Assembly: GCF_000826145.2 (NCBI RefSeq)
Contig: NZ_LN651337.1
Coordinates: 127,774-191,773 of the forward strand
DNA length: 64,000 nt
Source: Sporosarcina koreensis
GTDB lineage: Bacteria; Bacillota; Bacilli; Bacillales_A; Planococcaceae
Direction of reading: 5' to 3'
Of the stretch, positions 38,517 to 49,926 are shown piece after piece. A model generated the notes under the pieces. The model saw only the letters and a program-made list of their open reading frames with translations. It did not search any database and had not been told where the DNA came from. Numbering within the stretch: the stretch's first letter is position 1; the number at the start of each line of letters is the position of its first letter. Made by a program: the position numbers and the translations under genes.

Positions 38517-39611
38517 TCATCGGATAATTGTCAATTCTTTCGGGAACTTCGTCATCACTTCCACACCAGCTGCGGTGACGACCACATCATCCTCAATCCG
38601 GACACCGGTGATCGACGAATCATAGATGCCCGGCTCGATTGTGAAGACCATGCCTTCGTCGAGCTGGAAGTCATTCGCTCCGTGAATGGAAGGGAATTCG
38701 TGCACCGAAATGCCGAGACCATGCCCAAGACGGTGGGTGAAGTATTCGCCATAGCCTGCTTCGTCGATGACATCCCGGGAAGCCTTGTCCAGTTCGCGCG
38801 CGGTTACGCCAGGCTTTACGAGATCGATAGCAGCTTGGTTCGCGCGGCGGACCGCTTCGTAAATGTCCTTCTGGGCTTCAGACGGCTCGCCGAACGCGAG
38901 TGTCCGTGTGATGTCCGAGCAGTAGCCCTTGTGGACGACACCGAGGTCGAGGAGGACGAAATCGCCTTGCTCGATCTTCCGTTCACCAGGTGTGCCGTGC
39001 GGTGAAGCCGTTTTCGTGCCGGTCAGCACCGTCGTTGCGAACGACATCTTCTCGACGCCTTTCTTCTTCAGCGCGAGCTCGATCGCTGTCTGCAGTTCCA
39101 GCTCGGTCATCCCTTCCGTGATCGTATCGCGTGCGACTTCGATTGCATAATCGGCAAGCGCGGCTGCTTCACGCAGCAAGTTCAGTTCGGACTCATCTTT
39201 CCGGCTGCGCATCGCATTGAGCTGCTCGTCCAGACGGGAAATCGTCGCGCCCGCAAACAGTTCTTCCATCCGCTCAAGGCGTTCCACAGTCAAGTGGGAT
39301 TTCTCGATTGCAATCGAACTGATTTCATCCGTCTTGCGTCCTACCGCCTCCTTGACGAATTCCCACGCATCGTCCGTGTCCTGGTATCCGACGGTCTCGA
39401 ATGACCAGCCAGCCGCTTTGACATCGGGGACTTCCATCAGCGGACAGACGATGAACGGCTCGGCGTCCTTGAAGATCATGATACCGAGAAGGCGCTCATG
39501 AGGATCGCTGCTGAACCCTGACAAATAGAAAATGTTATCCGGCGTCGTCACGAATGCCGCATCCGTCTGGTGGTCTGTCAAGTATTGCTGGATTGTTTCA
39601 AGTCTGTTCAA
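38517..39611 (-). CDS. M24 family aminopeptidase, Xaa-Pro dipeptidase type
   Basis: 364 residues from the TTG at 39611, seven bases after a strong AAAGGAGG; the longer frame upstream lacks an SD. An N-terminal creatinase-like domain (about 1-130) precedes a pita-bread metallopeptidase domain with the five metal ligands in DLGVVHKGYCSDITRT (two Asp), GHGLGISVHE (His), FTIEPGIY (Glu) and RIEDDVV (Glu). Expected to cleave Xaa-Pro or other dipeptides in the cytoplasm with Mn or Co. Exact paralogue (PepQ, YpdF, PapA-like) cannot be settled from the sequence. Confidence 0.88.
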   Translation of the reverse strand: MNRLETIQQYLTDHQTDAAFVTTPDNIFYLSGFSSDPHERLLGIMIFKDAEPFIVCPLMEVPDVKAAGWSFETVGYQDTDDAWEFVKEAVGRKTDEISSIAIEKSHLTVERLERMEELFAGATISRLDEQLNAMRSRKDESELNLLREAAALADYAIEVARDTITEGMTELELQTAIELALKKKGVEKMSFATTVLTGTKTASPHGTPGERKIEQGDFVLLDLGVVHKGYCSDITRTLAFGEPSEAQKDIYEAVRRANQAAIDLVKPGVTARELDKASRDVIDEAGYGEYFTHRLGHGLGISVHEFPSIHGANDFQLDEGMVFTIEPGIYDSSITGVRIEDDVVVTAAGVEVMTKFPKELTIIR

Positions 39612-39721
39612 AATGATTCCTCCTTTATATACATGGTCCATCATATCAAAAAAGAGGATTTCCGGCAGGTTTCGCGAATCCGGGAGAGAGGAAAGAATAT
39701 GTAATGGAGGTGTCGGATGAA

Positions 39722-40402
39722 TTGGAAATCTCATATCATGGCCATTCAATTGTAAAAGTGAAAACAGGCGGGAAGGAAATTCTGATCGACCCGTACATCA
39801 CGGACAACGATCTGACAGACTTGAAGGCGGATGAACAGAAACCGGACGTCATCCTGCTGACGCACGGACATAATGATCATGTCGGTGATACGATCGCTAT
39901 CGCGAAATCATGCGATGCGCTTGTCGTCGCGCCGAACGAATTGGCGGTCTGGCTCGGCTGGCAGGGACTCCATACGCACGGCATGAATATCGGGGGAGCG
40001 AAGAAGTTCGATTTCGGTACGGTGAAATATACGAAAGCCTTCCACAGCTCTTCGTATACGACAGAAGATGGGCAGATCATCTATACAGGCATGCCTGCAG
40101 GAATCCTGTTTACAGCGGAAGGAAAAACAATCTACCATGCAGGAGACACATCGCTGTTCGGAGATATGGAACTGATCGGAAAGCGGAACGATATTGATGT
40201 GGCGTTTCTGCCGATCGGCGATAACTTCACGATGGGACCGGAGGATGCGGCATATGCTGTCGAACTGCTGAACTCGAAACTGGCAGTCCCTGTGCACTTC
40301 AATACGTTCCCGCCCATCCAGCAGGACCCTGCTGCATTCACGGAGCTCGTCAAACATCATGAATCGAAAATAATGGAACCCGGCGAATCGCTGTCGCTGT
40401 GA
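39722..40402 (+). CDS. ytkL: YtkL, metal-dependent hydrolase (UPF0173)
   Basis: 226 residues from the TTG at 39722, the same length as B. subtilis YtkL. Metallo-beta-lactamase fold with [10 protein letters not shown] (zinc ligands), [10 protein letters not shown] and a late VPVHFNTFP. The in-frame ATG at 39704 lies before the SD GGAGGTG (39706-39712), so the TTG giving MEISYHGHS (MKVTYHGHS in B. subtilis) is the true start. Substrate unknown. Confidence 0.9.
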   Translation: MEISYHGHSIVKVKTGGKEILIDPYITDNDLTDLKADEQKPDVILLTHGHNDHVGDTIAIAKSCDALVVAPNELAVWLGWQGLHTHGMNIGGAKKFDFGTVKYTKAFHSSSYTTEDGQIIYTGMPAGILFTAEGKTIYHAGDTSLFGDMELIGKRNDIDVAFLPIGDNFTMGPEDAAYAVELLNSKLAVPVHFNTFPPIQQDPAAFTELVKHHESKIMEPGESLSL

Positions 40403-40405
40403 ACC

Positions 40406-40450
40406 CCCCCGTGCTGGCTGAGTGAAATCTCGGGCAGCACGGTTTTTTTC
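40406..40450 (+). terminator. Terminator of ytkL
   Basis: CCGTGCTGGC pairs with GCAGCACGG and is followed by seven T. Confidence 0.88.
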
Positions 40451-40503
40451 GAGAAATTATGGTAAACTAAACGCAAGGCAGCCAGAAGAAAAAGGTGAAC
40501 GAC

Positions 40504-41811
40504 ATGACGACAAAGCACGAACAGATCCTGCGCCATATCGAGGAACTGCCGGTCGGAGAGAAGATCTCCGTCCGGCAGATCGCACGCGCGCTGACCGTCA
40601 GTGAAGGCACCGCCTATCGGGCCATCAAGGAAGCGGAAAACAAGAAATTGGTCAACACAATCGAACGGGTCGGTACGATCCGGATCGAAAAGAAGAAAAA
40701 AGAGAACATCGAACGGCTTACATTTGCAGAAGTTGTCAAGATTGTGGATGGCAGCGTCCTTGGGGGTGCAGGCGGACTGCATAAGACACTGACGAAGTTC
40801 CTGATCGGGGCGATGCAGCTCGAGGATATCCGGCGCTATATAGAGCCCGGCAGTCTCCTGATTGTCGGCAACCGCCAGAAAGCGCATCTTCTGGCGATCA
40901 ATGCAGGCTCTGCCGTATTGGTCACAGGCGGGTTCGATGCTGCGGACGAAGTGAAAGAGCTTGCGGACGCACAAGATCTGCCTGTCATATCGACAAGCTA
41001 TGACTCCTTCACTGTCGCGACAATGCTCGATCGGGCCATCTCGGATCAGATGATCGAAAAGGATATCCTGCTTGTCGAAGACATCCAGCACTCCCTGGCG
41101 AACACAGTGGCCCTGTCGATCCAGGATACGGTCGGACGGTTCAACGAAGTGAGCCGGAAGACATCCCATTCCGCTTTTCCGGTCATCGACAGGAACGGCC
41201 GCGTCGTCGGAATGGTGACGTCAAAGGATGTTGTCGGCAAGGAGGATGCGGAACCGATCGGCAGAGTGATGACGGAGGACCCGATCACTGCGACACGCAA
41301 CATGAGCGTCGCATCGGCCGGACACAGTATGGTGTGGGAAGGGATCGACCTGCTGCCGGTTGTTACGGAATCCGGCATGCTGGATGGCGTCCTGAGCCGT
41401 CAGGATGTGCTGAAGGCGTTTCAGATGGTTCAGCGTCAGCCGCAGCATGGGCAGACGATCGATGACATCGTGAAAAGCCAGATGCACGAAAGTGAGGAGC
41501 ACCCCGACCAGATCCTCTTCGAAGTCATCCCGCAGATGACGAACCAGTTCGGCACACTTTCTTACGGCGCACTCATGACACTGCTTGCTGAGACCGGCAA
41601 TCGGGCCATCAAACTCGTCAAACGCGGGGAAAGTGTCCCGGAAAATGTCACGATCTATTTCATGAAACACATCCAGCTCGGCAGCACGGTTGAAGTCATC
41701 CCGGACATCCTGCACTTGAGCCGGCGCGTCGTCAAGATGGACATCTCCATCTACACAGGGGACGAACTGATGGGCAAAGCGCTCGTTACATACCAGCTGC
41801 TGGAACGATGA
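40504..41811 (+). CDS. ytoI: YtoI, HTH-DRTGG-CBS-hotdog regulator-like protein
   Basis: 435 residues (B. subtilis 439). Domains in order: N-terminal helix-turn-helix (about 15-60, ISVRQIARALTVSEGTAYRA), DRTGG domain (about 80-190), a CBS pair (about 195-310) and a C-terminal 4HBT/hotdog domain (about 335-435). This fits a nucleotide- or acyl-CoA-sensing DNA-binding protein, but no target is established. The ATG at 40504 follows AAAAAGGTGA by five bases; the upstream GTG at 40495 overlaps that SD. Convergent with ytpI. Confidence 0.9.
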   Translation: MTTKHEQILRHIEELPVGEKISVRQIARALTVSEGTAYRAIKEAENKKLVNTIERVGTIRIEKKKKENIERLTFAEVVKIVDGSVLGGAGGLHKTLTKFLIGAMQLEDIRRYIEPGSLLIVGNRQKAHLLAINAGSAVLVTGGFDAADEVKELADAQDLPVISTSYDSFTVATMLDRAISDQMIEKDILLVEDIQHSLANTVALSIQDTVGRFNEVSRKTSHSAFPVIDRNGRVVGMVTSKDVVGKEDAEPIGRVMTEDPITATRNMSVASAGHSMVWEGIDLLPVVTESGMLDGVLSRQDVLKAFQMVQRQPQHGQTIDDIVKSQMHESEEHPDQILFEVIPQMTNQFGTLSYGALMTLLAETGNRAIKLVKRGESVPENVTIYFMKHIQLGSTVEVIPDILHLSRRVVKMDISIYTGDELMGKALVTYQLLER

Positions 41812-41843
41812 AAAAACGCTGATGCAAAAAAGGCATCAGCGTG
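41812..41843 (-). terminator. Terminator of ytpI
   Basis: ACGCTGATGC pairs with GCATCAGCGT; six T follow on the minus strand. The left arm lies in the last codons of ytpI. Confidence 0.85.
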
Positions 41844-42156
41844 AGTTCAATTCCGTCTCTTCATCGACAAACCGGTTATAGTGCTGCGTGGCACGCCAGT
41901 TGAAGATGGATACATAACCGCCCAGCAGGATGAACACCGCAGAGACGATATACGTGAGCGCGCCGTCGAATAAGAGAAGCTGGTTGATGCCGAACACAGC
42001 AAGCATCACACCTAGGAACATTCCCGCTTTGGCGGCGAACATTTTCTTGCGGATCGGAAATACGTGACTCGTACGGAATTGTCTTGTTTTGAAATAGAAA
42101 TAGAACACTGCCGATGCAATGATCAGAAACACGAGCACGAAATTGAGTGTCTTCAT
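41836..42156 (-). CDS. ytpI: YtpI-like small membrane protein
   Basis: 106 residues with three hydrophobic segments (about 5-22, 38-58, 62-82) and short charged ends. Matches the YtpI family, located as in B. subtilis between ytoI and nrnA (ytqI). Function unknown. The ATG at 42156 has SD GGAGGG; a longer frame without SD is rejected. It is transcribed away from nrnA. Confidence 0.82.
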   Translation of the reverse strand: MKTLNFVLVFLIIASAVFYFYFKTRQFRTSHVFPIRKKMFAAKAGMFLGVMLAVFGINQLLLFDGALTYIVSAVFILLGGYVSIFNWRATQHYNRFVDEETELNSR

Positions 42157-42254
42157 AACGTGAGCCCTCCATTGGAAACAAACACTTCTTCCATTGTAGC
42201 GGCTTTTTGCAACAAATGCGAACGCAATTATTTGTACAATGGGGGAAACGGCCA

Positions 42255-43199
42255 ATGAACAGACAAATCATCGACACAATTGAAAAGTATACGACCATCA
42301 TCATCCATCGCCACGTCCGTCCGGATCCGGATGCGTTCGGTTCGCAGGTCGGCCTGAAGAAACTGATCGAAGGGAATTACCCGGAAAAGACGGTCTTCGC
42401 CGCCGGCAGTGATGACGGACAGCTCGCATTCCTGGCAGGACAGGACGACGTGACGGAGGAGCAGTACGAAGGGGCGCTCGTCATCGTCACGGATACGGCC
42501 AACACCGACCGGGTCGATGGACAGTCTTATGCCAATGGCAGCTGCCTCGTAAAAATCGACCACCATCCGAACGTCGATCCATATGGCGATCTCATCTGGG
42601 TCGATACGGAAGCGAGTTCCTGCTCGGAAATGATCTACGAACTATATAAGGAAGGCAGTGCCTATAAGGGCTGGAAGATGCCTGACGAGGCGGCCCGCCT
42701 GCTGTTTGCAGGTATTGTCGGTGATACCGGCCGTTTCATGTATCCGAGTGCAACCGGCCGGACATTCGAAGCGGCAAGCGAACTCATCAAGTATGATTTC
42801 GACCGGCAGCAGATCTTTGCGGGCATGTATGAAGTGGAGCGCAGCCTGCTGCATCTGCAGGGGTATGTCTACCAGAACTTCCAGATGGACGAAAACGGAG
42901 CGGCGTATATCAAACTGACAAAAGCGATCCTGGATGAATTCGGCGTACAGCCGCAAGAGACGTCCTCGCTCGTCAGTTCCCTCGGTGATGTCAAGGGGAT
43001 CTGCGCCTGGCTGATCTTTGTGGAGGAACCCGATCAGATCCGCGTCCGGCTCCGTTCGAAAAAGACCGTCATCAACGGACTTGCAGCCGAATATGGCGGC
43101 GGCGGCCATCCGCTCGCTGCAGGCGCTTCCGTCTTTTCATGGGAAGAGGCGGACCAAGTCATCCTGAAACTGAAAGCGATGTGTGCGCATCACGAATGA
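42255..43199 (+). CDS. nrnA: NrnA, bifunctional nanoRNase / pAp phosphatase
   Basis: 314 residues (B. subtilis YtqI 313). DHH-DHHA1 phosphoesterase: RHVRPDPDAFGS, DTANTDR, KIDHHPNVD and GDTGRFMYP carry the Mn ligands, and GGGGHPLAAG marks the DHHA1 domain. It degrades 2-5-mer RNA left by RNases and removes the 3' phosphate of pAp from sulfate assimilation. SD GGGGGA before the ATG at 42255. Closely followed by dnaE (15 bp), as in B. subtilis. Confidence 0.95.
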   Translation: MNRQIIDTIEKYTTIIIHRHVRPDPDAFGSQVGLKKLIEGNYPEKTVFAAGSDDGQLAFLAGQDDVTEEQYEGALVIVTDTANTDRVDGQSYANGSCLVKIDHHPNVDPYGDLIWVDTEASSCSEMIYELYKEGSAYKGWKMPDEAARLLFAGIVGDTGRFMYPSATGRTFEAASELIKYDFDRQQIFAGMYEVERSLLHLQGYVYQNFQMDENGAAYIKLTKAILDEFGVQPQETSSLVSSLGDVKGICAWLIFVEEPDQIRVRLRSKKTVINGLAAEYGGGGHPLAAGASVFSWEEADQVILKLKAMCAHHE

Positions 43200-43214
43200 T
43201 TGGAGGGATGGACG

Positions 43215-46200
43215 ATGACCCTTGTATATCCACAACTGATCACCGGAGCCGATTTCCTGAACGGCATCATAAAACTCGACCGGCTGGCTCCTCTTCTGAA
43301 CAGAAGAGGAGCTGTTTCCGCTGCCATCGTCAATTCCTCGCTGTCCGGCGTCCGCTCGTTCTGGAAAGTGATGACGAAATACGGCATCCACCCGGTGATC
43401 GGCCTGTCACTATCTGTCGAACTGACGGAAGGGGGAACGGCACTTTTCTATCTATATGCAAAAAACGAAGAGGGCTTCAAACAGCTCATGAAAGCGAGCA
43501 GTGCAGCAGCGACGCGGGAGTCCGGCGACCTTCCCGAGAAATGGCTGCACGCCTACACGGCGAACTGCGCGGCTGTCCTTCCGCTGACGTCGCCTTCTTG
43601 GGATCCGTTCCGTTCAGAACCTGTCATCGGACGGATCGCCAGGGAGATCGATCCGGACAGTCTGTACATCGGAGTCGCTCGTCCGGGCGGCAGCGTCCAT
43701 GAGGAAGAACAAACAATCGTGCAGCTTGCGGAAACCGCAGGGCTGCCCATCCTCGCATGCAGTGAAGCAAGGTTCATCGACCCGGAAGACGCCTTCAGTT
43801 ATGAAACGGCCCAGGCCATCCGGGACGGCTACAAGCTGAATGATCCTGCGCGCCCCGTGAATCTGCATAAAGATGCGTACATACCGGAGGCACGTGAACT
43901 TGCGGAATGGTTCCGCGGAAACGAGCAATGGCTGCAGCAGGCGGCTGATCTGCTGCTGTCGTGTAAGGTCGATCTCCCGGAGAAACAATTGCTGATGCCG
44001 CGTTTTCCTGTTCCAGTAGGGGATACGGCAGCAGAACTGCTCGGCCGTCTGTGCCGGGAAGGGCTGGAACGTAAAATCCGGCAGATCCCTGAAGCCTATG
44101 AGGAACGTCTCCGCTATGAACTGGAGGTCATCGTCTCCATGGGCTATGCTGATTATTTCCTGATCGTCCAGGACTTCATCGAGTATGCCAAGCGGAATGA
44201 CATCGAAGTGGGTCCGGGCCGCGGATCGTCCGCCGGCTCGCTCGTCGCCTTCTCGCTCGGTATCACCGCGGTCGACCCGATCCGGTATGGGCTGATCTTC
44301 GAACGGTTCCTGAATAAGAACCGGGTCACGATGCCGGATATCGATGTCGATTTCGCGGATACACGGCGCCTGGAAGTCGTGGAATACGTTGCGCACAAAT
44401 ATGGAAAAGCGCACGTCGCGCAGATCGTCACGTCCGGCACGCTGTCGGCAAAATCGGTGGCGCGGAACACCGCACGTGTATTCGGCTTCCCGAACGAAGA
44501 CCTGGCGTTCATCTCCAAAAGCCTGGCTGCCGTACATGGCGCTGCATTGAAAGAGCGGATCGGCCAGTCGGCTCCCTTGAAAGAATGGATTGCAAAGGAA
44601 GAAGTCCGGCAAAAGTGGATGGACGCCTCCCTCGCGCTGGAAGGGCTGCCGAGAAACGCATCCACCCATGCGGCAGGAGTCATCCTGTCACCGAAGCCCC
44701 TGGTGGAAACCATCCCGCTCCAGGCAGGCGGTGATTCGATCTACCTGACCCAATGGGCGATGAATGATGCGGAAGAGGCCGGCCTGCTGAAAATGGACTT
44801 CCTCGGACTCCGCAATCTGACACTGCTTGACAGGATCCGGAAAGCGGTCCGCCAAGATACCGGACGCACGGTCAACCTGGAAACCATGCCGCTTGACGAC
44901 GAAGCGACATTCGAACTGTTCCGGCGGGGGGATATGCTCGGTGTGTTCCAGTTCGAATCCCCGGGTATGCGGAAAGCGCTGCGGGACATCGAGCCGGATT
45001 CGTTTGAAGATATCTACGCGATCAGCGCCCTGTACCGTCCGGGTCCGATGGAAAACATCCCGCTTTACAGCCGGCGCAAGAAAGGGATGGAACCGATCCG
45101 CTATCTCCATCCCTCCCTCGAGCCGATCCTGGCGGAGACATACGGCATCATCGTCTACCAGGAACAGATCATGCAGATCGCGAGCCGGATTGCAGGCTTC
45201 ACGTTCGGTGAAGCGGATCTTCTGCGCCGGGCGGTCAGCAAGAAAAAGCGCGAGATGCTCGAACAGGAGAGGAACCACTTCGCAGCCGGCGCGGTACGGA
45301 ACGGATTCCCGGAAGAGGCAGCCGTCGAAATCTACGAATTGATCGTCAAGTTCGCGGATTACGGCTTCCCGAAAAGCCATGCGGTCGCCTACTCGCTCAT
45401 CTCCTATCAGCTCGCCTATTTCAAGGCGAATCACCCTGCACAGTTTTACGCGGCCTGCCTGACAGTGCTCGCAGGCTCTCCGGAAAAGATGACGGAATAT
45501 ATCGGGGAGATGAAAACGAAAGGCATCCGTGTACTAGGCCCGTCGATCACAAGAAGCAGATGGTCTGCTGTATCCGAACGGGATGCGGTCCGGCTTGGGA
45601 TCGCCTCTGTCAAAGGAGTGCCGTTCCAATTCTATAAAGCTGTGCAAGAAGCGCGGAATCAGTCGGCACCGCTCAAGACCCTGTTCGATCTGGCGGTGGC
45701 GGCAGGCGCTGAACAATTCAACGATAAGACGGTCCCGCCGCTCATCAAGTCAGGGGCGCTCGATGAATTCGGCAAGCCCCGTGAAGTATTGCTCGCTTCG
45801 ATCGAAGCGGCGAGGAAGCATGCGTTGTTCGTCCGGCCATCCGGCGGTGAGGACTTGTTCGCCGGGATGCTGAACGGGCTGGCGAGTCCGAAATACAGTC
45901 CTGCCGGCACGATGCCGGATATGCAGCGTCTCGATTACGAAAAAGAAGTGCTCGGTTTCTATCTGTCCGAACACCCGGCAGCAGCCTTTAAGAAAACGCT
46001 GGAAGAGGGCACGATACCGATCAGTGATGTGCAGGAGATGAAGCCGGGCGTGCGTATTTCCATCGCCGGGATGCTTGTGGAGTGCAAACGGATCCGCACA
46101 AAAAAAGGGGAAGCGATGGCGTTCCTCGAACTGCAAGATGAAACCGGAAGCCTCTCCGTAACGGTGTTCCCGAAAGTGTATGCATCCACAAGCCGTATAC

Positions 46201-46316
46201 TGACAGATCAGTCAATGCTTGTCTGCAGGGGGAAAGTGGAAATCAGGAACGGCCAGCCGCAGCTCCTGGCCGACCAAATTACGGATACCGGCAAGGCGGA
46301 GCAAGAGCGCGGATAG
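43215..46316 (+). CDS. dnaE: DNA polymerase III alpha subunit DnaE with degenerate PHP domain
   Basis: 1033 residues, about 80 shorter than B. subtilis DnaE (1115). In Bacilli DnaE extends lagging-strand RNA primers before PolC. The palm carries the catalytic acidic residues PDIDVDFAD (D375, D377) and KMDFLGLRNLT (D528); GPGRGSSAGSL and the finger/thumb region (YQEQIMQIASRIAGF, SKKKREMLE) are intact, and an OB domain lies at about 940-1030. The N-terminal PHP region lacks the HxH (YPQLITG), TDDH (VNSS) and VHY (ARF) metal-site motifs. The protein ends just after the OB domain. The ATG at 43215 follows GGAGGG, 15 bp after nrnA. Confidence 0.94.
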   Translation: MTLVYPQLITGADFLNGIIKLDRLAPLLNRRGAVSAAIVNSSLSGVRSFWKVMTKYGIHPVIGLSLSVELTEGGTALFYLYAKNEEGFKQLMKASSAAATRESGDLPEKWLHAYTANCAAVLPLTSPSWDPFRSEPVIGRIAREIDPDSLYIGVARPGGSVHEEEQTIVQLAETAGLPILACSEARFIDPEDAFSYETAQAIRDGYKLNDPARPVNLHKDAYIPEARELAEWFRGNEQWLQQAADLLLSCKVDLPEKQLLMPRFPVPVGDTAAELLGRLCREGLERKIRQIPEAYEERLRYELEVIVSMGYADYFLIVQDFIEYAKRNDIEVGPGRGSSAGSLVAFSLGITAVDPIRYGLIFERFLNKNRVTMPDIDVDFADTRRLEVVEYVAHKYGKAHVAQIVTSGTLSAKSVARNTARVFGFPNEDLAFISKSLAAVHGAALKERIGQSAPLKEWIAKEEVRQKWMDASLALEGLPRNASTHAAGVILSPKPLVETIPLQAGGDSIYLTQWAMNDAEEAGLLKMDFLGLRNLTLLDRIRKAVRQDTGRTVNLETMPLDDEATFELFRRGDMLGVFQFESPGMRKALRDIEPDSFEDIYAISALYRPGPMENIPLYSRRKKGMEPIRYLHPSLEPILAETYGIIVYQEQIMQIASRIAGFTFGEADLLRRAVSKKKREMLEQERNHFAAGAVRNGFPEEAAVEIYELIVKFADYGFPKSHAVAYSLISYQLAYFKANHPAQFYAACLTVLAGSPEKMTEYIGEMKTKGIRVLGPSITRSRWSAVSERDAVRLGIASVKGVPFQFYKAVQEARNQSAPLKTLFDLAVAAGAEQFNDKTVPPLIKSGALDEFGKPREVLLASIEAARKHALFVRPSGGEDLFAGMLNGLASPKYSPAGTMPDMQRLDYEKEVLGFYLSEHPAAAFKKTLEEGTIPISDVQEMKPGVRISIAGMLVECKRIRTKKGEAMAFLELQDETGSLSVTVFPKVYASTSRILTDQSMLVCRGKVEIRNGQPQLLADQITDTGKAEQERG

Positions 46317-46330
46317 TTTACAGTTATCCC

Positions 46331-46359
46331 TTTACGCAAGGCCCCCTTTTTTGTATGCT
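46331..46359 (+). promoter_or_regulatory. Candidate promoter of the regulator-accDA operon
   Basis: TTTACG (46331-46336), 17-bp spacer, TATGCT (46354-46359). Confidence 0.45.
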
Positions 46360-46370
46360 TATACAGTGAA

Positions 46371-46385
46371 AGTGGTCAGACCACT
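46371..46385. promoter_or_regulatory. FadR/GntR-type operator
   Basis: AGTGGTCAGACCACT is a perfect palindrome around one central base and contains TGGTCAGACCA, the TGGT-N3-ACCA pattern typical of FadR-subfamily GntR regulators. It lies just downstream of the predicted start site and 30 bp before the regulator gene, a position suited to autorepression. Confidence 0.7.
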
Positions 46386-46414
46386 CAAGAATGGTGTGCA
46401 AAAGGAGTTTGACA

Positions 46415-47077
46415 ATGGAAAATTCTCGGCCATCATCGAAACGTTTTTTGGATATCGTCAGTGATCTGCGGACGATCATCAAAGAAGAAGGAGCCGAGAT
46501 CGGCGACAAGCTGCCGTCGGAGCGGGTGCTTGCAGAGCGTCTGCAAGTCGGCAGATCCACGATCCGCGAAGCGCTGAGAAGCCTGGAACTGCTCGGGCTG
46601 ATCGAAACGCGCAGGGGAGAAGGGACGTTTCTGGCAGATTACAAGAAACACCAGCTTGTCGACATCCTGTCTGCATTCATCATGCAGCATCCGCAATCGC
46701 TGCGCGATGTGGACCGGACTTGCCGGATCCATGAACATGCTGCAATCGAGCGGATTGCCGGGGATGCAGAGCTCCGGTCCCTTCCTGTATGGGATGGGTT
46801 CCTCCGGAAGATCGGCGAATGCGAACCGGTTGTCCGTGAAGACGTACTGAAGGAATTCCTTGTAGCCGCCGGAAACCGGCTGTCACTGAAAATCTGGTTT
46901 TTACTGAAACAATACAGCCGACTCCCATACCAGGGGATCTTGACGGCAGCCGAGCAGGAATGCGCAGTGCGAATGCTGAGCGAGCTCAAGGCCGGCAACA
47001 GCAAGTCCGCCATACATCATTACGATGATTGGCTTGAACTTGTCAATGTGGAAAAAAGGGGCGAAAACGAATGCTGA
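46415..47077 (+). CDS. FadR-subfamily GntR transcriptional regulator
   Basis: 220 residues. N-terminal winged helix with the GntR signature ([30 protein letters not shown] split over 28-57, then [13 protein letters not shown]) and a short all-helical C-terminal effector domain. It heads the accD-accA-pfkA-pyk operon and overlaps accD by 7 bp, so it likely couples its own level to fatty acid synthesis or glycolysis; the effector is unknown. The ATG at 46415 follows AAAAGGAG by eight bases. Not equivalent to FapR, which is a different fold. Confidence 0.85.
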   Translation: MENSRPSSKRFLDIVSDLRTIIKEEGAEIGDKLPSERVLAERLQVGRSTIREALRSLELLGLIETRRGEGTFLADYKKHQLVDILSAFIMQHPQSLRDVDRTCRIHEHAAIERIAGDAELRSLPVWDGFLRKIGECEPVVREDVLKEFLVAAGNRLSLKIWFLLKQYSRLPYQGILTAAEQECAVRMLSELKAGNSKSAIHHYDDWLELVNVEKRGENEC

Positions 47078-47930
47078 GGGATCTATTTACAAATACAAAG
47101 AAACAGCAGGCGATCATGCCGAATGCGAAATCCAAGAACGATGTGCCGGAAGGGATCATGACGAAATGCCCGGAGTGCAAGCATGTCGTACCGACGAAGG
47201 AATTGGGGAAAAATCTGAAAGTCTGCCCGAAGTGTGATTTCCATTTCAAGATGACCGCACAGGAGCGCATTGATTCCCTGATGGACGAAGGGACTTTCGT
47301 TTCGATGGATGACCATCTCGTCACGGAGAATCCGCTCGAATTCCCGGCCTACACGGCAAAAGTGAAGAAGGATGCAGAAAAGACGGGTCTCAATGAGGCT
47401 GTTTTGACAGGGACCGGCAAGATCAGTGGACAGGAAGTCGCCATCGCTGTGATGGATCCTCATTTCCGTATGGGTTCCATGGGATCGGTAGTAGGTGAAA
47501 AGATTACAAGAGCGGTGGAGAAGGCGACGGAACTCGGCGTGCCGGTTCTGATCTTTTCTGCAAGCGGCGGCGCCCGCATGCAGGAAGGCGTCCTGTCGCT
47601 CATGCAGATGGCGAAGACAAGCGTAGCGCTGAACCGTCATGCGGAAAAAGGCCTGCTGTATGTTTCGGTCATGACCTATCCGACAACAGGCGGGGTATCT
47701 GCAAGCTTCGCGTCCGTCGGCGACATCAACCTCGCGGAACCGAAAGCGCTGATCGGATTTGCCGGACGGCGCGTCATCGAACAGACCGTCCGTGAAAAAC
47801 TGCCTGATAATTTCCAGACTGCCGAGTTTCTGCTGGACCACGGCCAGCTGGATGCGGTCGTCCACCGCAATGATCTCCAGGATATGCTGTCCCGGATCAT
47901 CCGCCTGCATACGAAGGAGGAAGCCGCCAA

Positions 47931-47934
<4 letters not shown>
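47071..47934 (+). CDS. accD: Acetyl-CoA carboxylase carboxyltransferase beta subunit
   Basis: 287 residues. With AccA it transfers the carboxyl group from biotin to acetyl-CoA to make malonyl-CoA. An N-terminal four-cysteine zinc ribbon (C33, C36, C52, C55) precedes the crotonase-like carboxyltransferase domain with [11 protein letters not shown] and [10 protein letters not shown]. The start overlaps the regulator gene and the stop overlaps accA (ATGA), indicating tight translational coupling. Confidence 0.97.
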
Positions 47935-49894
<1,960 letters not shown>

Positions 49895-49926
49895 TGCAAT
49901 ATAGGAAAAGGAAGTGGTCAAGCACA

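Noticed and set aside
38298-39005. 235-codon plus-strand frame from the ald terminator into the peptidase gene
   Set aside because: It runs through the repeat array and antisense to a well-supported M24 peptidase gene.
43215-46316. PolC instead of DnaE
   Set aside because: No exonuclease domain is inserted in the N-terminal part and the size and motif order are those of DnaE.
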